A DNA stretch of 8,332 bases from DASRSS01 sp035656335 (GTDB lineage: Bacteria > Actinomycetota > Actinomycetes > Mycobacteriales > Jatrophihabitantaceae), in contig DASRSS010000015.1 in NCBI GenBank assembly GCA_035656335.1, positions 1 to 8,332 of the forward strand, in the 5' to 3' direction. Below are positions 1 through 6,054 of this stretch, piece by piece. A program made the position numbers and the translations under genes. Each line of letters opens with the position of its first letter. The stretch's first letter is position 1. Below the pieces are notes generated by a model. It did not search any database. It was given only the letters and a program-made list of their open reading frames with translations, and was not told the DNA's origin.

Positions 1-1872
1 GGTGGTGGCGGCGGCGCGGGTGGCGCGGGCGGCTGGCGGCTGAATTTGGCGCCCACGCCGGAGCTGCTCGCCCGCGTGGACGCGCTCCCGCCGGTCCGCG
101 ACGAGCCGGATCTCGATCTGGACACCGAGGCGCAGCGCGAGCGACGGTTCACGCTCGGCCGGTTGCTGCGCGAGTTCCGCCGTCCGCTGCTGGTCGGCCT
201 CGTCCTCGTCGTGCTGGACGCGCTCGCCGGGCTGACCGGCCCGGTGCTGGTGAAGACCGGTGTCGACAACGGCGTCGCGGCGGGGTCGAAGTCGGTACTG
301 TTCACCGCGTCCGCGATCTACCTGGTGATCACGCTGGCCGATCTGCTCGACCAGATCGGCGAGACGTTCGTGACCGGGCGCACCGCCGAGCGCGCGATGC
401 TGTCGCTACGGATCCGCATCTTCGCGCAGCTGCAACGCCTCTCGCTGGACTACTACGAGCGCGAGATGGCCGGCCGGATCATGACCCGGATGACGACGGA
501 CGTCGACCAGTTCGAGTCGCTGATCGAGAACGGGCTGCTCAACGCGCTTGTCTCGATCGTGACGTTCGTCGGGGTGGGCGCCGCGCTGCTGGTGGTGAAC
601 CTGGAGCTGGCGCTGTGGACGCTCACCGTCGCGATCCCGCTGGCCGCCGCGACCGTCTGGTTCCGGCGCCGCGCCGCGCGGCTGTACGACCTGTCCCGCG
701 AACGGATCGCGATCGTGAACGCGGACTTCCAGGAGAGCCTGTCCGGCGTGCGCGAATCGCAGGCGTTCGCGCACGAGGCGGCGACGATCGCGCGGTTCCG
801 CGGTCTCGGCGCGCGGTACCTGCGCTCGCGGGTGGCGGCGCAGCGGCTGGTCGCCACCTACTTCCCGTTCGTGCAATTTCTGTCCTCGATCGCGGACGCC
901 ATCGTGCTCGGGGTCGGTGCCCGGCTGATCGCGGACGGCTCGCTGACGGCGGGTGCGCTCATCGCGTTCATCCTCTACATCGACATGTTCTTCTCGCCGA
1001 TCCAGCAGCTGTCGCAGGTGTTCGACGCGTGGCAGCAGACCCGCGTTTCGGTGCGCCGGATCGCCGAGCTGATGGAGCTGGACACCCTTACGCCGCAAGC
1101 AGATTCGCCGCAGCCGGTGGGCCAGCTGCGCGGCGAGCTTGAGCTGCGGGACGTGCAGTTCGCGTACCCGGCCAAGCCCGAAGCGGCGCTGCGCGGTGTC
1201 ACGCTGCGGATCGCCGCTGGCGAGACCGTGGCGCTCGTGGGCGAGACCGGTGCCGGCAAGTCGACGGTGATGAAGCTGCTCGCCCGCTTCTACGACCCGG
1301 GTTCCGGGACGGTGCAGGTCGACGGCCGCGATCTGCGCGCTCTCGACCTGCACGAGTTCCGCGCGCAGCTCGGTTACGTGCCGCAGGAGTCGTTCCTGTT
1401 CAGCGGCACCGTCCGCGACAACATCGCGTACGGCCGCCCGTCCGCGTCCGACGCCGAGGTGGAGGCGGCGGCGCGTGCGGTCGGCGCGCACGAGTTCGTC
1501 GCGTCGCTGCCCGGCGGGTACCTGCACGAACTGTCCGAGCGCGGACGCTCGCTGTCGGCCGGCCAGCGCCAACTGATCGCGCTCGCCCGCGCGGAGCTGG
1601 TCGACCCGGCGATCCTGCTGCTGGACGAGGCGACGTCGAACCTGGACCTCGCGACCGAGGCGCGGGTCAGCGCGGCGATGCGGCAGATCACCAGCACGCG
1701 CACGTCGGTCGTCATCGCGCACCGGCTGCAGACCGCGCGCACCGCGGACCGCATCGCGGTGCTCGAGCACGGCCGGGTCGTCGAGATCGGCTCGCACGAG
1801 TCGCTGCTCGAGGCGGACGGCAAGTACGCGGCGATGTGGCGCACGTTCGAACTGGCCGGCTCCGCGCGGTAA
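1..1872 (+). CDS. ABC exporter, transmembrane + ATPase half (5'-partial; probably C-terminal half of a fused tandem exporter)
   Basis: Membrane ABC exporter that would couple ATP hydrolysis to export of an unknown substrate, possibly a drug or lipid. Numbering from the TTG at 46: six likely membrane helices lie near residues 47-70, 84-104, 163-184, 186-205, 274-294 and 303-322, with the family's coupling segment YYEREMAGRIMTRMTTDVD at 136-154. The ATPase domain (about 363-608) is complete: Walker A GETGAGKST (399-407), Q-loop Gln447, signature LSAGQ (503-507), Walker B ILLLDE (523-528), D-loop SNLD and switch His559. The frame has no stop back to base 1, and bases 1-45 encode a Gly/Ala-rich run then WRLN, typical of an inter-domain linker. 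The TTG is therefore more likely an internal Leu than a start; no convincing ribosome binding site precedes it. I infer a tandem TMD-NBD-TMD-NBD protein whose first half is outside the window. The stop TAA is 5 bp from the convergent regulator's stop. Confidence 0.9.
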   Translation, partial: GGGGGAGGAGGWRLNLAPTPELLARVDALPPVRDEPDLDLDTEAQRERRFTLGRLLREFRRPLLVGLVLVVLDALAGLTGPVLVKTGVDNGVAAGSKSVLFTASAIYLVITLADLLDQIGETFVTGRTAERAMLSLRIRIFAQLQRLSLDYYEREMAGRIMTRMTTDVDQFESLIENGLLNALVSIVTFVGVGAALLVVNLELALWTLTVAIPLAAATVWFRRRAARLYDLSRERIAIVNADFQESLSGVRESQAFAHEAATIARFRGLGARYLRSRVAAQRLVATYFPFVQFLSSIADAIVLGVGARLIADGSLTAGALIAFILYIDMFFSPIQQLSQVFDAWQQTRVSVRRIAELMELDTLTPQADSPQPVGQLRGELELRDVQFAYPAKPEAALRGVTLRIAAGETVALVGETGAGKSTVMKLLARFYDPGSGTVQVDGRDLRALDLHEFRAQLGYVPQESFLFSGTVRDNIAYGRPSASDAEVEAAARAVGAHEFVASLPGGYLHELSERGRSLSAGQRQLIALARAELVDPAILLLDEATSNLDLATEARVSAAMRQITSTRTSVVIAHRLQTARTADRIAVLEHGRVVEIGSHESLLEADGKYAAMWRTFELAGSAR

Positions 1873-1877
1873 CGAGG
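1873..1877. other. 5-bp gap between convergent genes
   Basis: Only CGAGG separates the TAA of the ABC exporter from the TGA (minus strand) of the HxlR-type regulator. There is no space for an intrinsic terminator between the genes, so any termination signal must lie inside the facing coding sequence. Confidence 0.85.
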
Positions 1878-2576
1878 TCAGGCCGATTCGACCGCGCGGC
1901 GCTGCCCGGCCGGACGGGGCACCGCGGCGAACGAGGACAGCCGCAGCCAGCGCGGCAGCGCCCGCCGCACCCACGCGGGGCCATCGATCTGCAGCCCGCG
2001 GCGTTCGGCGTCCGCCCAGTCGATGTCGCCGCGCCACAGGTCGACGAGCGTGCGCAGCGGCGCCGTGATCGTCACCGTCGGCTCGTGCCCGGGGTCGACG
2101 TCGCAGACGTCCACGCCGTCCGCGTCGACGACCAGCCACCACCGGCCTGCGGATCGGGCGACGTCGGGGAAGCGGAAGTGCAGCACGGTGCGCCCGTCCG
2201 GCATCGCGTCCAGATCGAGGTTGCGGTGCATGTCCCACAGCAGCAGGTGCGGATCGAGGTCCTCGTCGCCGAGCTCCGGCACCCAGCGCGTACCCCAGCG
2301 GCCGAGGGCTTCGACCACCGGCCGCAGCTCGGCGCCCGCCTCGGTGAGCACATAACTGACCCGGCCGCCGTGGACGCGCCGCTCGACCACCCCGGCCTGC
2401 GTCAGCGTGCGCAGCCGCTTCGACAACAGCGCCGGGGACATCCGCGGGACACCGCGACGCACGTCGTTGAAGTGCCGGCTGCCCATCAGCAGCTCGCGGA
2501 CCACCAGCAGGGTCCAGCGCTCGTCGAGCAGTTCCATCGCTTTGGCCACCGGGCAGAACTGCGCATACTCCGCCAT
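1878..2576 (-). CDS. HxlR-family winged-helix transcriptional regulator with C-terminal SCP2-like domain
   Basis: Predicted cytoplasmic DNA-binding regulator of 232 residues. The N-terminal winged helix (about 5-100) carries the HxlR hallmarks: FCPVAKAMELLDERWTLLVV at 7-26, with the conserved N-terminal Cys8 that acts as a redox or electrophile sensor in some family members, then RHFNDVRRGVPRMSPALLSK (34-53) covering the recognition-helix region, and a wing ending in VSYVLTEAG. Standard HxlR proteins are about 110-130 residues. The extra C-terminal 115 residues, with DPGHEPTVTI, LVDLWRGDIDWADAERRGL and GPAWVRRALPRWL, resemble an SCP2/sterol-carrier-like hydrophobic ligand pocket, as seen in some actinobacterial regulators. 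The ATG at 2576 is chosen because AAAGAGG sits 4 nt upstream; the in-frame GTG at 2621 has no such site. It is divergent from the methyltransferase gene, its most likely target, and convergent with the ABC exporter. The ligand is unknown. Confidence 0.88.
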   Translation of the reverse strand: MAEYAQFCPVAKAMELLDERWTLLVVRELLMGSRHFNDVRRGVPRMSPALLSKRLRTLTQAGVVERRVHGGRVSYVLTEAGAELRPVVEALGRWGTRWVPELGDEDLDPHLLLWDMHRNLDLDAMPDGRTVLHFRFPDVARSAGRWWLVVDADGVDVCDVDPGHEPTVTITAPLRTLVDLWRGDIDWADAERRGLQIDGPAWVRRALPRWLRLSSFAAVPRPAGQRRAVESA

Positions 2577-2580
2577 GGCG

Positions 2581-2587
2581 CCTCTTT
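2581..2587 (-). promoter_or_regulatory. Ribosome binding site deciding the regulator start
   Basis: On the minus strand this reads AAAGAGG, 4 nt before the ATG at 2576. It favours the 232-residue product over a 247-residue one starting at GTG 2621. The methyltransferase leader contains a near copy (ACGAAAGGG versus ACGAAAGAGG). Confidence 0.65.
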
Positions 2588-2607
2588 CGTGCCGGACCGG
2601 TAGCCCG

Positions 2608-2636
2608 ACGGTAGACCGCACCGCGCCCGGCGACCA
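2608..2636 (-). promoter_or_regulatory. Tentative promoter for the HxlR-type regulator
   Basis: Read on the minus strand, TACCGT (2613-2608) fits the actinobacterial -10 pattern TANNNT. A poor -35-like TGGTCG lies 17 bp upstream (2636-2631). Its position between the inverted repeat and the ATG at 2576 is sensible and would leave the upstream GTG at 2621 untranscribed. The -35 match is weak, so this is only a candidate. Confidence 0.22.
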
Positions 2637-2643
2637 GTACAGA

Positions 2644-2674
2644 AGTTGAACCGGGTCGCTACAGACCCGGAACT
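2644..2674. promoter_or_regulatory. Imperfect inverted repeat in the divergent spacer, candidate operator
   Basis: CCGGGTC (2651-2657) and GACCCGG (2664-2670) are perfect 7-bp arms around a 6-bp centre, GCTACA. The symmetry resumes outside them: AGTT at 2644-2647 pairs with AACT at 2671-2674, offset by an extra GAA on the left. The element lies in the 162-bp spacer between the divergent regulator and methyltransferase genes, where an autoregulatory HxlR operator is expected. A -35-like TTGAAC (2646-2651) for the methyltransferase overlaps the left arm, so binding could block transcription. That regulator binds here is inferred; the arms do not match a specific HxlR consensus that I know. Confidence 0.45.
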
Positions 2675-2725
2675 AGCCGCGCCACCGGCACACCCCGCAC
2701 GCTCGTCGCATTCCGCAGCTTCGAC

Positions 2726-2733
2726 GAAAGGGA
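2726..2733 (+). promoter_or_regulatory. Ribosome binding site deciding the methyltransferase start
   Basis: GAAAGGGA ends 5 nt before the ATG at 2739. The upstream in-frame TTG at 2646 lies inside the inverted repeat and lacks a comparable site, so the ATG is the better start. Confidence 0.65.
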
Positions 2734-2738
2734 TCGAC

Positions 2739-3833
2739 ATGACGAGCGTCGACATCGCCCAGAGCCCGTCCACCGGCGAGCAGCTGGAGGGAACGGTTCC
2801 CGAGCAGGCCGGACGCCTGCTCGGACACGTCGCCGGCTACGTCGCCCACCGCGTGATCGCGATCGGCCTGCGGACCGGCCTGATCCGGTCCCTCGCCGAG
2901 CCCGGCGAGCCGGTGAGCGCGGACGACCTGGCCGAGCGGCTGGGCCTGGATCCGTACTACGTGGCCGTGTGGTGCCGCGCCGCGCACGCCGCCGGGCTGT
3001 GCGACCGTCCGGACAACGAGCCGCTCGGCGAACCGGCCGGGCTGGACGGCCGGTACCGGCTGGCGCCGCACGCGGCCGCACTGCTGCTGGACGCCGCGCA
3101 CCCCGGATACGTCGGCGGCGTGTTCACGGTGCTGGAGCACGACGAAGTGTTCGACCGGTTCGAACGCAGCCTCGCGACCGGTGACCGGCTGTGGTGGGAC
3201 GACTGCAGCCCGGGCTGGATCGACGCGGTGGCCGCCACCGGCATGCCGTTCTACACCCGGCTGGTGCCGAACGGCCTCGCCCAGATCCCCGAACTCGGCG
3301 CGCGGCTGGAGGCCGGCTGCCGGGTCGTCGACATCGCCTGCGGATCGGGAGCGGGCCTGGTGCGCCTGGCGCGGGCGTTCCCGCAGTCCAGCCTCGTCGG
3401 CGTGGACGGGGACCAGCACTCGATCGAGCGGGCCGGCCGCCGGCTCGAGGAGGCCGGGCTGCGCGACCGCTGCGTGCTGGTGCACAGCCCGCTGGAGGAG
3501 TTCGCGCTCGACGAGCCGGCGACCTGCGTGATCAACAACATCTCGATGCACGAGTGCCGGGACATCGACCGGGTGACCGAGAACGTCCGCGCCGCGCTGC
3601 GGCCGGGCGGCTGGTTCGTGATCTCGGACTTCCCGTTCCCCGAAACGGTGGACGGGCTGCGCAGCGTCCCCGGCCGGGTGATGAGCGGCATCCAGCTCTT
3701 CGAGGCGCAGATCGACGACCAGCTGCTGCCCCGCGCCAAGTACGACGAGCTGCTCCGCCGGCACGGCTTCACCGAGCTGGGGAACGTCCAGCTCAGCCCG
3801 GTGCACGCCGTCACGTACGGCCGGCGCGGCTAG
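2739..3833 (+). CDS. Class I SAM-dependent methyltransferase with N-terminal winged-helix domain (Rv2258c-like)
   Basis: Predicted cytoplasmic 364-residue methyltransferase transferring a methyl group from S-adenosylmethionine to an unknown, probably small-molecule, acceptor. The N-terminal part (about 25-115; VAGYVAHRVIAIGLRTGLIR, then VSADDLAERLGLDPYYVAVW) is a winged-helix/dimerisation domain like that of M. tuberculosis Rv2258c and many O-methyltransferases. The Rossmann domain carries motif I VVDIACGSGAG (196-206), the acidic ribose-binding residue in VGVDGD (Asp223), and the motif RPGGWFVISDF (288-298). INNISMHECRD, just before the last helix-strand unit, probably lines the substrate pocket. 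The start is ATG 2739, preceded by GAAAGGGA. The gene is divergent from the HxlR/SCP2-like regulator, suggesting induction by a ligand of that regulator. Its TAG stop overlaps the stop of nudC on the other strand. The substrate cannot be read from sequence; despite the winged helix, a purely regulatory role is unlikely because the SAM site is intact. Confidence 0.87.
   Translation: MTSVDIAQSPSTGEQLEGTVPEQAGRLLGHVAGYVAHRVIAIGLRTGLIRSLAEPGEPVSADDLAERLGLDPYYVAVWCRAAHAAGLCDRPDNEPLGEPAGLDGRYRLAPHAAALLLDAAHPGYVGGVFTVLEHDEVFDRFERSLATGDRLWWDDCSPGWIDAVAATGMPFYTRLVPNGLAQIPELGARLEAGCRVVDIACGSGAGLVRLARAFPQSSLVGVDGDQHSIERAGRRLEEAGLRDRCVLVHSPLEEFALDEPATCVINNISMHECRDIDRVTENVRAALRPGGWFVISDFPFPETVDGLRSVPGRVMSGIQLFEAQIDDQLLPRAKYDELLRRHGFTELGNVQLSPVHAVTYGRRG
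3830..3833. other. CTAG shared by two convergent stop codons
   Basis: The palindrome CTAG supplies TAG to the methyltransferase on the plus strand (3831-3833) and TAG to nudC on the minus strand (3832-3830). The genes overlap by 4 bp tail to tail, leaving no space for an intergenic terminator. Confidence 0.9.
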
Positions 3834-4741
3834 CCCTGCCCGGCGAGCCAGAGGTCGATGAGGTAGCGGGAGATCGACAGCGGCGGCGAGACGTACTGCA
3901 GCTCGGCGTCCGGGTCCGGTTCGCCGCGGCCGTCCGTCCAGTCGGCGGCGCGCCGCACCTGCTCGCGGGTGAACCAGCCGGCCTCGGCCATCTCGACGTG
4001 GTCGGGACGCACCAGCTGCTCGCCCTCGACGCGCGCGAAGAAGCCGATCATCAGCGACGACGGGAACGGCCACGGCTGGCTGGCCACGTACCGCACGTCG
4101 GTGACGTCGACCGACACCTCCTCCTGGATCTCGCGCACGACCGCGGCCTCCAGCGACTCGCCGGCGTCGACGAACCCGGCGAGCGTCGAGTAGCGGTGAT
4201 CGGGCCAGCCGCGGTTGCGCCCGAGCAGGCACCGGTCGGCGCCGTCGTGCACCAGCGTGATCATGGCCGGGTCGGTGCGCGGGAAGTGCTCGCTGCCGTC
4301 CGCCGGGCAGGTCCGCATCCAGCCGGCGTGTGACTCGACCGTCGGCGTGCCGCACAGCGGGCAGCGCGGATGCCGCTGGTGCCACTGCTCCAGCGCGATG
4401 GCGGACGTGAGCAGCCCGGCACGCAGGTCGTCGATGCTGGCGCCGAGGTCACGCAGCGTGCGCCATTCGCCGTCGCCCGACTCGACGGTCGCGGCGAAGT
4501 ACGGCTCGCCGTCGACCAGCCCGAGGAAGCGGCGCGGGGCGTCGGGCGGGACGTCCGCCGGCGAGCCGAACGCGACCCGCTCGGCGCCGTCGTCGCCAGC
4601 CTCGACCGGGGTCGCGGACTTGGGCGTCACCAGCAGCACGCGCGCCCGCGGCCACGCGTCGGCAAGCCACGCGTCGTCGCCGCGGTGGTGCGAAGCGCGG
4701 TCGTAGGCGGCCGCCGCGAGCTTGAGCTGCGGACGGGTCAC
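3830..4741 (-). CDS. nudC: NudC, NAD(+)/NADH pyrophosphatase (Nudix hydrolase)
   Basis: Hydrolyses NADH/NAD+ to NMN(H) plus AMP; bacterial NudC also removes NAD caps from RNA 5' ends. The product has 303 residues, normal for actinobacterial members. An N-terminal domain (1-120) precedes a zinc-ribbon segment with Cys127, Cys130 and Cys145. The fourth cysteine of the E. coli type is Asp148 here (CPADGSEHF), with His152 close by. The Nudix box spans 189-213: Gly189, Glu195, Arg203-Glu204 and Glu207-Glu208 match GX5EX7REUXEE, but the usual following Gly is Ser210. The NADH-pyrophosphatase signature SQPWPFPSSLMIGF (221-234) is intact and separates it from other Nudix enzymes. The GTG start overlaps the TGA of the preceding M16 gene (GTGA); no good ribosome binding site is visible, so translational coupling is likely. 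It is last in the M16-M16-nudC operon and ends tail to tail with the methyltransferase. Confidence 0.93.
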   Translation of the reverse strand: MTRPQLKLAAAAYDRASHHRGDDAWLADAWPRARVLLVTPKSATPVEAGDDGAERVAFGSPADVPPDAPRRFLGLVDGEPYFAATVESGDGEWRTLRDLGASIDDLRAGLLTSAIALEQWHQRHPRCPLCGTPTVESHAGWMRTCPADGSEHFPRTDPAMITLVHDGADRCLLGRNRGWPDHRYSTLAGFVDAGESLEAAVVREIQEEVSVDVTDVRYVASQPWPFPSSLMIGFFARVEGEQLVRPDHVEMAEAGWFTREQVRRAADWTDGRGEPDPDAELQYVSPPLSISRYLIDLWLAGQG

Positions 4742-6054
4742 TGCTCGACGTCACCGAGCGCGGCGAGCGGTTCGGCGATGCGGGCCGCGTTGCCCACCAC
4801 GACACCCGTGAGCCGGGCCGGGGCGAAGAACTCGGCGGCGGCCGCGCTCACCTCGTCCACGCCGGTGGCGGTCAGCCGGGCCGGGTGCCCCAGGATCCAG
4901 TCCAGCCCGAGCCCGACGCCGGCGAGCGCGGACAGGTTGGACGCCAGCCCGGCCTGGGTCGCGGTGCCGAGCGCGAGCGTGCCGATCGCGTACTGGCGCA
5001 CGGCCGCGACCTCGGCCTCGGTCACCGGCAGCGACGCGATCCGCCCGAGTTCGTAACGGGTTTCCAGCACCGACGGCGCGGTGACCTCGGTGGCCACCTC
5101 GACGTCGAACATCAGCGTCGAGCCGAGCACGTGGTGGTCGATGCGGCTGTGCGGGCCGTACGTGTAGCCCTTGTCCTCGCGGATGTTCTCCGTCCAGCGC
5201 GAGGAGAAGTAGCCGCCGAAGATCAGGTTCGCGAGCTGCAGCGCCGGGTAGCGCGGATCCGAGCGCGGCACCGCCTCGCCGCCCAGGCGCAGCGACGACT
5301 GCACCGCGCCGGGGCGGTCGACGATCAGCAGCGGACCGGCGGGCGAGGCCGGTAGGGCCGGCACCTTGCTCGCGAGCGGCGAACCGGTCCAGCCGGCGAG
5401 CGCCTTCTCGACCTGGTCCAGCGCGCGTTTCGGGCTGACGTCGCCCACGATCACGAGCGTCGCGCCGTCCGGACGGATCAACTCGTCGTGCAGGCGCCGC
5501 ACCTGCGCCGCGGTCGTCGCCGCCACGGCCTCTGGCTGCGGCAGGTCGACCGCGTACGGGTGCCGGCCCCACATGCGCAGCCCCAGCGCCTCGCTCGCGA
5601 TCACGCCCGGACGCGAGCGGGCGATCGTCAGCCGCTCGACCAGTCGGTCCCGTTCGGTCGCGACCTCGCGCGGCGCGTAGCTCGGCTCGGTGAGCACGGA
5701 CGCGATCAGCCGCAGCAGCGCGGGCAGGTTCGTCGCCAGCACGTTGCCGCCGACCAGCAGCCGGTCCGCGTCGACGGACACTGACAGGTCGCCGCCGAGC
5801 GCCTGCACGGCCGCGGCGACGCCCGCGCGGTCGAGCCCCGCGGCGCCGGTGAGCATCGCGTCGGACAGCAGCGAGATCCGCGCCGGATGCGTCGGGCGCG
5901 CTGACAGCGCGGGAACGCGCAGCCGCACCTCCGCGAGCGGCACGCCGGGCTTGCGGACGGCGACCACCCGCAGCCCGCTGTCCAGGCTGCGCTCGGCCAG
6001 GCTGAGCTTGCGGGCCTTCCGCGGCTTGGTGAGATCGGGAACCGGTGTCGTCAC
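4738..6054 (-). CDS. M16 peptidase family protein, non-catalytic partner subunit
   Basis: A 438-residue two-lobed M16 (insulinase/processing peptidase-like) protein without zinc ligands. At the place of HxxEH it reads ISLLSDAMLTG (60-70), so His, Glu and His become Ser61, Ser64 and Asp65. The C-terminal lobe keeps the family segment FGGYFSSRWTENIREDKGYTYG (279-300), holding the Arg292 and Tyr299 (or Tyr297) that bind substrate in M16 enzymes. This is the pattern of the non-catalytic subunit in heterodimeric bacterial M16B peptidases, comparable to the mitochondrial alpha/beta pair. There is no signal peptide, so it should act in the cytoplasm with the product of the upstream gene, cleaving peptides. 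The GTG start overlaps the upstream stop as GTGA and has a strong GGGAGGT ribosome binding site inside the upstream gene. The last residues overlap the nudC start in the same way. Confidence 0.9.
   Translation of the reverse strand: MTTPVPDLTKPRKARKLSLAERSLDSGLRVVAVRKPGVPLAEVRLRVPALSARPTHPARISLLSDAMLTGAAGLDRAGVAAAVQALGGDLSVSVDADRLLVGGNVLATNLPALLRLIASVLTEPSYAPREVATERDRLVERLTIARSRPGVIASEALGLRMWGRHPYAVDLPQPEAVAATTAAQVRRLHDELIRPDGATLVIVGDVSPKRALDQVEKALAGWTGSPLASKVPALPASPAGPLLIVDRPGAVQSSLRLGGEAVPRSDPRYPALQLANLIFGGYFSSRWTENIREDKGYTYGPHSRIDHHVLGSTLMFDVEVATEVTAPSVLETRYELGRIASLPVTEAEVAAVRQYAIGTLALGTATQAGLASNLSALAGVGLGLDWILGHPARLTATGVDEVSAAAAEFFAPARLTGVVVGNAARIAEPLAALGDVEQ

Noticed and set aside
406..2238. 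A 610-codon open frame on the minus strand, antisense to the ABC exporter and running into the regulator gene.
   Set aside because: Its product is Arg/His/Gln-rich low-complexity sequence without domain motifs; it mirrors the GC-rich codon pattern of the exporter, which has all ABC motifs.
2577..2621. An upstream extension of the regulator to GTG 2621.
   Set aside because: No ribosome binding site; the ATG at 2576 has AAAGAGG, and HxlR proteins normally begin just before the FCPVAKA segment.
2646..2738. An upstream extension of the methyltransferase to TTG 2646.
   Set aside because: The TTG lies in the inverted repeat/promoter region, and the ATG at 2739 has a clear ribosome binding site.
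3191..4333. A 380-codon plus-strand frame spanning the methyltransferase/nudC junction.
   Set aside because: Arg/Pro-rich shadow sequence; both underlying genes have intact catalytic motifs.
2673..4385. A 570-codon minus-strand open frame across the methyltransferase and the end of nudC.
   Set aside because: It crosses two well-supported genes, has no recognisable motif, and is Arg/Ala/Pro-rich as expected of a shadow frame.
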